Shown piece after piece: positions 22,940-34,617 of a stretch of 64,000 bases of DNA (position 1 is its first letter; each line of letters begins with the position of its first letter). A program made the position numbers and the translations under genes. This DNA comes from Tethya wilhelma (lineage: Eukaryota > Porifera > Demospongiae > Tethyida > Tethyidae). Location of the stretch: the NCBI GenBank assembly GCA_964030475.1, contig CAXIPT010000002.1:20700022-20764021 (forward strand), written 5' to 3'. The notes below the pieces were generated by a model. The model did no database searches. It was not told the origin of the DNA and saw only the letters and a program-made list of their open reading frames with translations.

Positions 22940-23455
22940 ACACACACCTCATGTAGGGTGGGGGGATGGACTTGAGGGGTAGAGGTAGGCGTGGGATGTT
23001 TCCTCAGCTTCATTCTCTTTATCCCTGGAAAAAAACACAACATACAAGTCACACGCTAGTCACATGACATCACAAGTGTGATCCAGTGACAGAAACAGCT
23101 GTTGTGAGGTTGCTACAGATGTAGTACTAGCCATAATTAACAATTACAATTAGGTTGCCCTGGCAACAACTGGAGTTAGCTCTGTAACATGTGACCACCA
23201 CCCAGCAATGATCAGAGGGCCAAACACACAGTCTGGGAGTCAACTCTAATTGGTATATTATTGGGTAGAAATTAGGCTGTAATTATCAGTCCAGTGTTTA
23301 GTCTTGAGTAATGCACTCCTGCTAAAACAACTTGAGGTGTAAATCATCTCCTTATTGGCCATCAGTGAAGCATAACAAACAGGTGCTAAAGTGATACCTA
23401 TTCTCACAGCACAGCTACATAGTTCTACATATCATCAACACCTCTGCTCATAAAT

Positions 23456-23493
<38 letters not shown>

Positions 23494-23780
23494 AAAATAG
23501 ACATATTCAGAGCAACGACGATCTGCTCTATTTCTATCCAGTGCTTTACTATACCTTTTCCTTTCTTGCTGCCTGAAGCAGGTCGACTGCTGAGGTGGGG
23601 TGAGCTAGGAGTGGATGCTGAGGTAGCTGTCAGCTGGGCCAGGCGTGGTGGGCTCAGGAGGTGAGGTGGGCTCTCACCTTCTGAGCCCACAGAGATCATA
23701 CTGGTCATTGAGGAGACTGAAGCATTGTGAGGGATGTTGAGAGGGCCACCTAGTGACGACTGCTCCGGGGAACTGGACAT
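20024..23780 (-). CDS. TMCC: TMCC family: transmembrane and coiled-coil protein, 531 aa, 17 exons
   Basis: Exons (- order): 23780-23555, 23024-22948, 22737-22649, 22556-22487, 22413-22372, 22180-22023, 21652-21470, 21391-21371, 21265-21198, 21138-21075, 21008-20958, 20898-20799, 20708-20634, 20573-20526, 20468-20373, 20319-20174 and 20105-20024; every phase agrees (1596 nt). TMCC1-3 are ER membrane proteins with a long coiled coil and two C-terminal helices. Seen here: a Ser/Pro-rich N-terminus, basic KRMKLRKHP, coiled-coil RVIERKIEKAKRSL, the LDEIHGL segment, then the family signature RLEIQVNDITELHQHE and SQDLEEAMEACQSK, and two membrane helices (about 33 and 24 residues) at the end. Several introns contain dinucleotide tracts, and the acceptor of the exon at 21265 abuts N 21274. 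Divergent from lipin, 414 bp apart. Confidence 0.9.
21274..21324. repeat. (GA)n tract with N at 21274
   Basis: The GA repeat (CT in the TMCC sense) directly precedes the acceptor of a TMCC exon and is joined through a single N. Confidence 0.95.
21901..22021. repeat. Compound (CT)n-(CA)n microsatellite
   Basis: About 57 bp of CT followed by about 60 bp of CA. In the TMCC sense the intron begins GTGTGTG..., so the donor of exon 22180-22023 lies inside the repeat. Confidence 0.95.
22863..22947. repeat. (CA)n tract in TMCC intron
   Basis: About 85 bp of interrupted CA (GT in transcript sense), starting at the donor of exon 23024-22948. Confidence 0.9.
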
Positions 23781-24194
23781 TCTGTTCTCTCACTGACACC
23801 GCACTGTTGGATTCGGAAAAGCCACAAATTAAACACCACTCGCACACCACGTTATAAACTTTGTAAGTTTCAGAAACGTAAATTCAAATTGTATGGACAA
23901 GAAATAGTAATTAGACGGACACACACCTTTAGCTTCGTGCGCATAAACGTCTCCAGAGTTACTGAAGAGCTCCCAAGGGAATCTTCCTGTTTTTGCTGAA
24001 TTCTGCACTGCTGGCAACGTCGGTGGGTGGGACGCCCCGCCCAATTAGTTAAGTAAATAAGTAAATTAGGGGGTTCCCCAAAATGTGTTCAATTTGCTGA
24101 GTTGGCTTGAGACGCACAAATTGACGAACTCATGATCTGATCATTGGATGACGCAAGGAAGTTACACGCAGTCCTTACATACTAATGGACAGCA

Positions 24195-24540
24195 ATGAGC
24201 TACTATCTTGGTAAGGTTGGCAGAGCAGGTGCCAGGCTAGTATCTTCTTGCAAAGACCTCTACAACGATGTGAATGCCGCCTACCTAACCGGGGCCGTGG
24301 ACATCATAGCGATCAGACAGCGCGATGGATCGCTCAAATCCACCCCGTTTCATGTCAGGTTTGGTAAACTGGGCGTGCTACGGACTGGAGATATAAAGGA
24401 GGTGAGCTGTTGAAACGTTCTCTGGAGTCACATTTCGCCATAAATGGTCTTGTACCAGGGATGATTCCAGCTGTTCATTCAACCATGGATATTTATAGCT
24501 ATGATTCAACCATACATGTTAGAACATTCCTCACTTGGCA

Positions 24541-24571
<31 letters not shown>

Positions 24572-27390
24572 CACGTGGGTATCATCCCTTAATGTCTCAC
24601 AGGTCGAAATTGAAGTAAACGGTTCACCAGTGGATCTGAGAATGAAGATTGACGAAACGGGAAAGACATTCTTTTCCCATTCTAAAGTCACTGAGGTATA
24701 TAGCATTGGAGTATGAATATACTCTAAATTTTTGTAGCTATTGATGGAGGGATTCCTTTGGAGGATGTTCCCTAACTTCCTTGACAGACACCTAGTTTGT
24801 GCTCAGCATTGTGTCTGTAACTGGGACAAAAGATATTGTCATTGTCTTGTCTGGTGTGGTCTGAGGAACAGCTGCACTGGTTAGCTATCAATGTAAACAC
24901 ATGTGCACACATTTTCAGCAAAACTCACCAAGCAGTGAACAAGTGGCCATACCTATGGATGATATGGTAACATCCAGTGAATCACATGACAGTCATGTGA
25001 CAAAGACGACAGACTCAGACCCAGAGATCTTGCCATCATTAAAACAACGAAGTGAGAGTGAGCTGTTTTTTTCAGAAGTGTCACGAGAGGAAATTGAAAG
25101 AAGAAGGTCAGAACCACTGCTTCAAACTTCCTTCCATGCTCACCCAGCTCCTAGCCACTCCTCTTCTGGGAACCCAGAGCTGCCCGAGGTGACGGAGGAG
25201 CAGGAATCACCAACTAGACTCAGCTCAGCTCCCATCGAAATAGAAGTGAGTCATTGTGAGCATCTCTGTATGTTTGTGCGGGGTCTGGCTAGTGAGACTA
25301 CAGTATCCCACCAGACTAGCAGCTAGCTATTGGGGTTGTAGCACACAAGAGTTGATCAATACCATGGCCTGAAGGTTCAAACTGATTTTGCTAACCGATT
25401 TTTGATCTAAGTTATTTTTAACCCTCTCTCTGCAATTTTTATCTAAGTGATTTTGGATCTAAGCTATTTTCAACCCCTCTAAGAGATTTTTATCTAAAAG
25501 ATTTCATCCAAGGGATTTTGTATCAAAGCTTTTTTCATCTTAGGGCTAGGGCTAGGGCTAGGGCTGCTAGGGGTTAGGGGCTGGAACTACATTCAGCAAC
25601 TCGATCAGCTTGCATGATAGCTCAGTAGCAGTGCACACTAAAGAATTTATACATGCCAAATTATACATCTATATGCTTACATAGTTGTTAAGCCAACTCT
25701 TGTCTGTCTTACCAAGCATCATTGACCAACAGCAACAGCAGCCTTGTGCTTCTAAAGCTCTTGTACCTGCTCAGCAGCCCGCTGCTGGCTCAGTGAGTCT
25801 GGCTTGCCAGACTACTAGCTCAGTAGCTAGCTACACATACCAATTAAAATGCGATTTGTAGAATTATGGAAAAATAAGAACAAACAAGTAAAAAAAACAT
25901 TGGAAATGTAATGAGACACAGGAATGGTTATAGATTCAAATTGTCTCCAATCGGTTAGGTAGGAATATGAAGTATCAAATTTAGAGTATCATATTATCTA
26001 GTTGGACAACCTGCTAATGATAGTGGTTAAATTGCAAAACTATTCTATAGGACTGTTACAATAGGGCATAAAAAATGAAGTAGTCATGTGCCGAAATTGA
26101 GACATTCCTTGTTTCACTACTTTTTCCCGCACTGCCCATTCCCTCTATTATCAGTGGTGGTCATTAAGTGAGACACAGTGGGTTCTCTTGGTGGGCTCCC
26201 TGTCAAAAATTGGCTGAGGCGAGCAGGGGCTGATGATTGATGGGGCAGTGATAGCTGTGGAGGAGTAAGATGTGGCACAAGAGCAGTGGAATCAATCTGC
26301 ATAGAGGAATACCAGAAAGGAAAATCGTTTAGATGACTTTGGAAATCCCTTAGAAGGGGTTAAAAATAGCTTAGATCAAAACTTGGTTAGCAAAATCAGT
26401 TTGAACCTTCAGGCCACTGTAGATCAATGATAGCATGTTTGTACAGATACATTGGTGAGAAAAACATACCGTACTGGCGCGTTGTTAAGCGCATACGCTT
26501 ATATTTCCACAGGAAGAAAATAGGCGCTTAACAGCGAAATGCGCGTAATAACGAGATACACTGCCACGTGAGCAACGTTTCAAAGGGAGGCAACGGAATT
26601 TTTTGGAGAGCGTTATTCGAGCACAACTAGTCTGCAAGAGCGTGTGGACTCTTTTTATGGGTGAAGTGTTGTCTACGTGTCTAGAAGCTGATCCTTTCCC
26701 TGTGTCAATAGTGAAAATGATCATAGCGCTTAACAATGAAGTGTCAAGAGCAACAACGAGGCATGCGCTTATATTCGAGTGTGTGCTTATACGCGAAGTG
26801 CGCCTAATAACGCGCCAGTACGGTATTCACAAAACTACTATGAATTGACAGTATAAGCGTTGGGCTTCTAAAATATATGTATATATAATATTATACCAAA
26901 CCAGCAAACTGGCATGCTCACCCTGTTGCTACATATCTTCCCTCAGATGCCTACCTTGGCTCAGGATGAGGGCGTGGTGTGCTCCAGCCTGCCCATGGAA
27001 CTAGAGGTGTTCTCTGACTCTGCCATTGAGAGAGACAGGTACCACTCACACCCGCTAATGGTTGCTATGGATACAATGTTACCTATGATGTCATAGATCT
27101 GACAGTGTGGAGGAGGTTGGTCGTCCAATGGCCCTCAGTGACACTGAGGTTGAAGTGAAGGACAGACTCTCCTCGAAACTCTGGGAGTGGAGCGCCTCAA
27201 AACGAGAGACAAAGGTCAGTCCATCCAGATCATCTCTGTTGGGTGTATGTGACGTACACATTGACACACACACAGGGTGAGTCCAGTTCTCAGCTCTTGA
27301 CGTCGTCTTTTTCTGATGATGTAATGCAAGAAAGACTCATGCCTCAACCAGGTAATGACATTTAACACTCTCCCACACATGAGCTGATTT

Positions 27391-27428
<38 letters not shown>

Positions 27429-30400
27429 NTCTCTCATCAGCTGCTGCAGTGAACCGGCCTGGTCTATGGGGAGCCCTCACTGGGATGCTGAGGAGAAACA
27501 AGAGAAGGCTGTCGTCAGTTGAAGACGGCATCTATCTTGAGGACATTGACTACAACAGCATGGACCCTGAGGAACTCTCAAAGTTCTTTCCATCCAGGTG
27601 GGTGTGGCTTCCTCTAGGCATGGCTTGCTGATGATAACACCTGTTCTCTTGTAGTCATGTGACAGAGCCTGCTACAACAGCTGATCAAACTGGTAGCTCT
27701 GGTTTGGGCAGTTCTCCGGCCCTCTCTCCCTCTCGCTATCAGGAGGATGAGCCAAATAAGGAAGAACTCCACAAACTAGTGTAAGTTTATTGTTCTTGAT
27801 TCAGCCATTATGTCATAATTATGTCATTGTGAATGAAAATGATGTCACAGGTCAAGTCTGTCCGATGTTGCGTTCTCTCTGTGTGGTGGACTGGCTCAGG
27901 GTGTTGTGACAGAAGGTTGGTCACTAGCTAGAGCTGCAGCTGCATGCTACCTCAATGTTTCCATGACAGTGGCTGATTAGATCATGTTGCTGTCTAATTT
28001 GGTTTTGTTTGCAACCTATGCCATAAACTAGTAGTACACATAGTGCATGATGTGCCTTGCGCAGAGTCTGTAATATATAGTTCACTGAATGACATACAAT
28101 GAATCTCAGCCTGTGCACATATACACCCACATTGCATTGCTGGACAATGTAAATGTCTACCTGTCTTTAAGTTCAGCTCAGTTTTGTGGATAGCTCTATA
28201 GATCATAGTCGATAAAATTGAAACTCAAGCCATTCACCAGCCAGGACATGCAATTCGCAAGCGCACATATACGTACCAGAGGAGGTACAACACGTGAGTG
28301 TCAATTAGCACATTCCCATCACGTGACCACTATAGTTTGGTACTGGATTTGGTCACGTGCACCTACCATGCTGAGTCAGCAAAAGCATCGAATTGACACT
28401 CGCGTGTCAACATGTACGTATCTCCTCTGTGTACGTACGTATGAGCTCAGTCAGTCTCGTGCATGTCATGTGACTAATCTGGCAAGTGGAGTTCAGCACA
28501 CGAGCTCAGTCTAGTCAGGCAGAGCCTGACTTCTGCAAAAACAGGCTCTGCCCGACTAAGCTCAGTCAGAGCAAGCTATGCTAGGTACATTTAGCTTATA
28601 AACTAAGCTGTTTAGCAAGCGCCAGCTAGAGGGTGTCCAACGTCAAATTTCAAGAGTAGCAAATTGAAGTCATTGCTGGTTATTTGTGAAGACCTACTAT
28701 AGGTCAACTGAAAAATATATATGGTTTGATGTAATCATGTATTGTTTCCTTCGTACGCATGCGCAACATACGCGTACTATATTCTAGTCACGTGACCATT
28801 ATTTTTGCGAATTTGTGTTTTATTGAAATGCCTTGCGTAGCATGCTATTGCCGCATTTGTAACAAGCAGTAAGAATCTTGCAAACACTCATGAAAAGATA
28901 ACATAGTCCTAGAACATTGCTTACAGCCAGGCCTCACCAAATTTGCTATTGTAGTGGACCTAGTGTGGGGTGTCCAACGTCAAATTTCAAGAGTAGCAAA
29001 TTGAAGTCATTGTTAGTTACATGTGTAGACCTACTATAGGTCAACTGAAAAATATATCTGGTTTGATGCAATCACGCATTGTTTTCCTTTGCGAGGCATT
29101 TCACTAAAAACACAAATTCGCAAAATGATGGTCACGTGACCAAAATGCTACCAGCTATATACTCAAAGAACAGTGACAAAAAGAACTTCTAACTCCTAGT
29201 AGCACCCCACTTGTGACTCAAAACTCCACTTTATGAAGTGTATACAATCTTTTCATTGATCAAAATTCTTTGTGCCATGAGTTCAATCTTGAGATCGTAA
29301 GCTTTCTCTTTCTTGGAGAAAACGGTGATAATTAGCATAAAAACAATCATAATAACTTTCATAACTTGTAATCGGAATTAAGCAAAAAGTAATCATGATA
29401 ATGCCTATCCAAATACAAACCGGCCTCGCGCTAATACGCTTGGCAATAATATTAATAATGAACACTCCATTAAGAGGAGCAGAAACAACAACATATACAT
29501 ACAACAAATTAAGTAGATAATTAATAGTAAAAATAGTTAATAAAATCAGAAAATAGTTAATAATGATTAATAGTTTGTTTATATGCACATGATTATAAAA
29601 TCTATCAATAATTATTATGATATGTTGAAACCTGTACTCTTAATCCCATAATCACTTCAAATCATGTCAATGCATGTCTTAATTGTGGGGGTATTATTAA
29701 TTCAAATCGGTCTGTATAATGTTAGGACAGTGCAAATTCATAGAAAATTATTCCCCACACTGGGATTGGAAACGTGGATTACGCAACCAATACTGCCATA
29801 ATATAAATGCCCACGGGACGTCCTGATTTAGTAAAATTTTGGCAGCTGCCTGCATGCACTGAACCTACAGATCCAGAGTGAGTGGTTTGCAACTGTTTGC
29901 ATTGCTTTCAAGGTAAGATTAACGCTATTTTGTAATCATAGTATATGAATATGTTGGTTGTAGTTCAGTTTTAAATAGTGGTTATAGCGCTGAAATTGTA
30001 ATGATTATTTATGTAAAAATGCCGTTTTGGTGTTGTGTAGCCAACACTTAGTGGTCTTTATGCCAGGGATAACAATCTGTCTCCAAAATGTCACGGTTCT
30101 AGAGAACCATAAACAAACTCTACAGTTTGTCTATACTAGTATGTTGCAACATATGGTTTTAATGGAAAACCATAGCATTTTCTCTCAGGTTGCATTGTCA
30201 AGTTAAAATTAAAGCCACCTGTTTTGTGCCTTCTGAGGGATAACATTAATGGAACCCAAGAACCTAAAACCATCATACCATGATGGAGCCCAAGAACCTA
30301 AAGCCATCATACCATGATGAAAATCCAAGAACCTAAAACCATCATACCATGATAGAACCCAAGAACCTAAAACCATCATGATCATACCATGATGAAATCC

Positions 30401-32270
30401 AAGAACCTAAAGCCATCACACCATGATGAAAATCCAGGAACCTAAAACCACCATACCATGCATGATGGAACCCAAGAACCTAAAACCATCATACCGTGAT
30501 GGAATCCAAGAACCTAAAACCATCATACCATGATGAAAACCCAAGAACCTAAAACCATCATACCGTGATGGAACCCAAGAACCTAAAACCATCATACCGT
30601 GATGGAATCCAAGAACCTAAAACCATCATACCGTGATGGAACCTAAGAACCTAAAACCATCATACCGTGATGGAACCTAAGAACCTACAGCCATCATACC
30701 ATGATGAAAACCCAAGAACCTAAAACCATCATACCGTGATGGAACCCAAGAACCTAAAACCATCATACCATGATGGAACCCACTGAAGTGAACCTAAAAC
30801 CATCATTATTATTATCATGATGAAAATCCAGGGACCATAAACTTCATATCATGCATGATGTCTTTTTCCCCACGTTATTGAAGGTTTCTCAATGGATGGT
30901 TGAAAGTTCAAGCTCAACATATTACAAGGCACAGAGCAGCTGGCAAGATATGTAAATCCAACTCAATCACATTTAAACCTGAATACATCATTTGCTGCTA
31001 CAAAGTTTATTTGTGTCTTCCTGATTGTGCTGCGGTATATAGTGTGGTCTCAGGGTGAGACTCTAGGCTAAAATCATACTTTCTCTGGTAGCATGGTTGT
31101 ATCCTTGGAATCATTCTATTCTTGTCTGGAAGCCCCGCGGAATGGTCACCTTCTCAAGTCTTGGATTATTATTGCAACAAAGCTTATTATTTTATGTATG
31201 AAAAGAAGAAAAAATATCATATATAGTAATTACCTTGCAGCTAACTTATATATAACATATATAGTGCTTATTGCAATGTACAAATTAAGCAACAAAAATC
31301 TTAAGTCTTGGGATCACTGGCCAGCAGGAGAGTCTCTCTGTCTGAGATAGATAAAAAAAATAAAATCTAAATANCATACACACACAGGGGCTCATCAAAC
31401 ACCGTCTATCTGTCACCTTTCAATCAAGGTAAGAGTCTAGATGGTGTCTTTCAGTGTGAGGTTACCATCATATTATAAGCAAAGTTTTGTGTGTCCGTCC
31501 GTGTGTCCGTGTGTTACGGAGGGTCACCGGAAGTGATGCGACCTCGAACTAAAAGCTGCCTTTTCTCTGGACCGTGGAGAATACAAGCTAAGAAAAGAGT
31601 ACCTAGAAAGCCAGCTTATACAGTGCTAGCCTAGGATAAAACAACAAGCGATACAAGTATGGCTAACTGTTTTTGAGATCGCTGACAAGGCTTACCAGTG
31701 GCATCTGTATCCGACAAAGAAGCGCGATATGGGAGCCAATCCTTCACGAATGAAGCGTAACGAGGTGAGAACACTCACTACTAGGAGTCTGCTTCTCTGT
31801 CGCTGTACACGAAACACAGCTAGCCAGATAACGAGTTTCTTTGCCAGCTGATTGCAAAAATGGCGGAAGTCGGAAAAGGGTCGTTTGTGACGTCACGTTG
31901 TGAGGTAAATTGCTGAGCTGGCCAAATTGCAAAGAGCTAGAGTAGCAGCATACTTTGTATGGTTACCTTTCACTACCCAGTTGTAGATACCTGTGCTAGC
32001 ATCATGCACCTAGCACTAAACATTAGAATACTCTATACACAAGCAAGGAGCGTGGCGAGCGAAGCGAGCCACACTCCTTGTAACAACTATTATATTGCCT
32101 GCAGCTATATGGATCTGATGGGGTTTGTAGACGCTCAGTTTCCACCTGTCAAATATGCTGACTCAGCTCACGATGAGACTGACTATTGTGACATCAAGGA
32201 GGACTTCAACACATTCAACTTCTGGAGGCCTCCCCCGCCTTCCATAGAGCTGCCTCAACTGGACCAGTGA
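24195..32270 (+). CDS. LPIN: Lipin (phosphatidate phosphatase) with catalytic exons not found
   Basis: Exons: 24195-24401, 24603-24695, 24919-25245, 26947-27038, 27097-27214, 27276-27351, 27441-27597, 27655-27780 and 27851-27915, then a terminal exon 32105-32270. Lipins dephosphorylate phosphatidate and also act in the nucleus. The N-LIP domain is clear (GAVDIIAIRQ, FHVRFGKLGVLR, SPVDLRMKI). The middle region has basic RRNKRRLSS, the lipin motif DGIYLEDI plus FFPS, and SLCGGL. The last exon matches the lipin C-terminus (SYMDLM, VDAQFPPV, NTFNFWRPPPP). The HAD catalytic core (DxDxT) should lie between exon 9 and 32105, but I find no such frame in 27916-32104; N 31374 marks a likely assembly gap there. 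A weak candidate exon follows it (about 31388-31428). Exon 7's acceptor abuts a (CT)n tract with N 27429. Confidence 0.88.
25365..26416. mobile_element. ~1.05-kb element with long terminal inverted repeats in lipin intron 3
   Basis: TGGCCTGAAGGTTCAAACTG... at 25365 returns inverted, ending at 26416 (...TTTGAACCTTCAGGCCA), with arms of about 60 bp. Flanks contain GATCAAT on both sides. There is no coding frame inside. It includes a TAGGGC-repeat patch (about 25540-25575) and several TCTAAG/TTTTATC subrepeats. Confidence 0.6.
26467..26825. mobile_element. 359-bp MITE, TIR TACCGTACTGGCGCG, in lipin intron 3
   Basis: The 5' end TACCGTACTGGCGCGTT matches the reverse complement of the 3' end AACGCGCCAGTACGGTA; arms run about 30 bp with GTTRTTARGCGCA. 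CpG-rich and non-coding. A TA target-site duplication is possible. Confidence 0.7.
27395..27434. repeat. (CT)n tract with N 27429 at lipin exon 7 acceptor
   Basis: The CT repeat serves as the polypyrimidine tract immediately before CATCAG|exon at 27441. Confidence 0.95.
28513..28557. repeat. 16-bp stem-loop
   Basis: AGTCAGGCAGAGCCTG and CAGGCTCTGCCCGACT are reverse complements with one mismatch, separated by a 13-nt loop. Non-coding intronic DNA. Confidence 0.6.
28633..29140. repeat. Compound repeat: 125-bp direct repeat plus inverted arms
   Basis: A block starting GTGTCCAACGTCAAATTTC occurs at 28633-28756 and again at 28970-29092. Inverted arms at 28787-28833 and 29094-29140 both carry GTCACGTGACCAT and AATTTGTGTTTT. 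This suggests a nested or rearranged transposon. The lipin intron from 27916 to 32104 otherwise shows only AT-rich and repetitive DNA. Confidence 0.6.
30251..30790. repeat. 33-bp minisatellite, about 16 copies
   Basis: Tandem units of the form CCCAAGAACCTAAAACCATC followed by ATACCATGATGGAA. Each unit contains the small palindrome CATCATACCATGATG. Units differ by point changes (AAA/AGC, CCA/CCG), so the array is old rather than freshly amplified. Confidence 0.9.
31374..31374. other. Single-N assembly join inside lipin intron
   Basis: The N lies in AT-rich DNA just before CATACACACACAG. It is the only marked discontinuity in the 4.2 kb where the lipin catalytic exons should be. The surrounding 31430-31740 includes GTGTCCGTCCGTGTGTCCGT-like repetitive DNA and no gene. 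Confidence 0.8.
32044..32080. repeat. 37-nt near-perfect hairpin
   Basis: CAAGGAGCGTGGCGAGCG pairs with CGAGCCACACTCCTTG around a GAA loop. It lies 25 bp before the last lipin exon. Confidence 0.7.
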
Positions 32271-32385
32271 ACATGCTGCGCTGCTTTATATGTAATTCTG
32301 ATATCACAGGATATTAATATTATCATTTCATGTCAGGTCATTAATAACGCAATTATCAATTTGATATAATTATTTAATCACAATA

Positions 32386-33522
32386 TTAATGTTGATCAAC
32401 TATTTGAACAGCTGATTGATACACTTGATTTTCAGTTTTATGTGTTGTAAGTTCCTCCAGCTGTTCCTGGCTGATGGTGGCTACCTCCACCCAGTCCACA
32501 GGATGCCCCCCTCTGGTGAGACCCCCCACAACCACCATCTCTCTCCCACTCCAGCCTACCAAACCATGAGACCTAGCCATCGTGAAATGACCAGCTAGGC
32601 TCCAGCTGTTAGTGGCCGGGTTGAAGAGATGGATCTCTTTGCTGGGTGCCCCTCTCCCTTCCTTCCCACCCACTGCAAGGAGATGGTTCTCTACAGACAC
32701 ACAGCTGGACTCCAGGTGGGGCACACTGGCAGCTGAACGCCAGGCACAGGAGCACAGTGAAACATGAGGAACAACAAAATTATCCTCTGCATTTCTTGCA
32801 ACACATGTTGAGAGAAGGTTTTGAAGTGAACAACTGTAGACAGTTCTGCCAGTTTTATCCCAGCCCCCAAGAAAGAAGAGAGTGCTGTCCCCACCACTCA
32901 CACACGCAACTCCTGTTGAAGCATTGATCGGTTTGGGCAGACTACTAGCCACAAACCACTGCAAAGAGCGCAGCTCAAGGACCTCCACAGTAGTGAGGAA
33001 ATCGGGTACCCATGTTGTGCCCCCTCCTGCCACTACCAAGACAGCCTTATGGCAGATGGCAGTGGTGCAATATCGTTTCGTGGGCATTGGTGGAAACTGT
33101 TCCTTCCACGAGAACCCATCAACCGTTGGTATCACAGCTTCTTTAGAAGTTGAGATGAAACTTTGAAGAGTGTTCACCGGTTTGTTTCTAGTTCCATGCT
33201 TGAATCCTCCCACAGCTGTGAGCAGTTCTCCTACCATCACAAGGGCAAAGGAGGACTGAGGGCAGCTGGGCAGTGAGGACCACTCTGATGAGGAGAGGCT
33301 GTACAAGAAGACCTGGTCAGAACCAGAGGGAGAGCAGTAAAAGTGACCAGAATGAGCAGTAGAGGTGCCTTTGTAGAGAGGAGAAGGTGCACTGGGACAC
33401 ACTGACCAATGGAAGGAGGGTACACATGTGCAGTCACTTGAACTCTGACCTTTTCCAGCACTCTTGCATGGATCCATTGTCATTATCCATTCAAGAAAGA
33501 TCTTCAATGAGAGTCCACTCAC
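32386..33522 (-). CDS. Kelch-repeat beta-propeller protein, 378 aa
   Basis: A single open frame on the minus strand. Kelch signatures repeat through the protein: VGELLTAVGG, VLVVAGGGTTW, STLFFLGGWDK, NHLLAVGGKEG and EMVVVGGLTRGG, each followed at spacing by W and hydrophobic strands (WSSLPSCP, WKEQFPPMP, LQWFVASSLP, WRSAASVP, WSLAGHF). That makes five to six blades, one propeller. There is no BTB, BACK or kinase domain in this frame, although sponge-type propellers of this style are often fused to others. An internal Met at residue 14 or 16 could be the true start. It converges on lipin (116 bp between stops). The propeller probably binds a protein partner; which one cannot be said. Confidence 0.85.
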   Translation of the reverse strand: MSGLSLKIFLEWIMTMDPCKSAGKGQSSSDCTCVPSFHWSVCPSAPSPLYKGTSTAHSGHFYCSPSGSDQVFLYSLSSSEWSSLPSCPQSSFALVMVGELLTAVGGFKHGTRNKPVNTLQSFISTSKEAVIPTVDGFSWKEQFPPMPTKRYCTTAICHKAVLVVAGGGTTWVPDFLTTVEVLELRSLQWFVASSLPKPINASTGVACVSGGDSTLFFLGGWDKTGRTVYSCSLQNLLSTCVARNAEDNFVVPHVSLCSCAWRSAASVPHLESSCVSVENHLLAVGGKEGRGAPSKEIHLFNPATNSWSLAGHFTMARSHGLVGWSGREMVVVGGLTRGGHPVDWVEVATISQEQLEELTTHKTENQVYQSAVQIVDQH

Positions 33523-33726
33523 TAGCTAGCTGCATTATCATGACCTGAGGAAATACCATTATGTAGTGGAAAAGGTCATCAGTTCAAACATGATTGATAG
33601 GAAGTGTTCCTATCACAACATTGTGACACTCCACTCAGTCAGGAATACAGTGCATAAATCAACAAATCATGATTAGAAGAAATCTATTGTATAAAAACAT
33701 AATAAAAACTGTTCTAATGTGACAAG

Positions 33727-34539
33727 CTAGTCATCAAGCAGGGGTTCCCTCAATAATGTATAGTCGGCTTCGTGATCAGAAGCTGGAGAGCCAACAGTGT
33801 TTCTTCGTATTGATGGAGGCACTTCACTGTTTTGACCATCATTTCTTGAGCTCCTTGTCAGTTCCTTGTCACTAGTGCTAGTGCCCCCCTCCTTGGTCTG
33901 GGTGGAGCCACCCCCTGTTGTCATGGTAGCAGTCACTCTCTCCTCCCCTCCATCTTCCCCACTAGCAGAGGAGGGCTCACCAGGAGGCTTCTTCTTGGTG
34001 ACATCCATGCCATCAAACTTCATGCCCATTCTCTTCATGGTACGACTCACTATCATGTACGCTACATAGCACACGGCATAGACATAGGGGAGCAGCACTA
34101 GTAAGGTGCTGAACCATATTGGGACCGGGCTATTAGACGGGTCTAAGAAGGCTGCAGTGACCATGAGCAGGTTGAGTAGAATGGCAGCTTCAATGACGTT
34201 GATGTACATCTTCTCAAATGGTTTGGTGAACAGATGGACCAGTAGCACGAACAGAGCAGCAAGACTCATCAAGAACTGTGAGAAGGAGAGCGAGAGAACA
34301 ATGATGTCATAGTGGCCTCAAACAAAAGGCTCCTTCCCTGCCAATCCTAGTGTGCCAATCAGCAGAGAGGGGGCTGGTATATAGTGCACCAACTTACCAG
34401 TATAAGTGACGGCCTAGCAAGAACCACGAAGGCAGCAATGATGACAAACAGCAGTCTCCTTCCAATGTCCCAGCCACCCCACCATCGATGCCTGATCTTA
34501 AGACCATTGGTCAACACATCAGCATACTGCTGGAACCTC

Positions 34540-34617
<78 letters not shown>

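Noticed and set aside
25540..25575. Interstitial telomere repeat
   Set aside because: The unit is TAGGGC with only one TTAGGGG variant, about four copies, inside a transposon-like element; too short and impure.
29283..29588. 101-codon hydrophobic minus-strand frame in AT-rich DNA, considered as a mitochondrial insertion
   Set aside because: No recognisable mitochondrial protein motif; the composition alone gives hydrophobic codons, and the surroundings are repeats.
30251..30790. Regular repeats considered as a CRISPR array
   Set aside because: Units are strictly tandem with no unique spacers, in a eukaryotic intron.
31388..31428. Lipin exon after N 31374
   Set aside because: It has CACACAG and GTAAGAG borders, but neither frame shows lipin catalytic motifs, and its end does not supply the two bases the last exon needs; mentioned only as weak.
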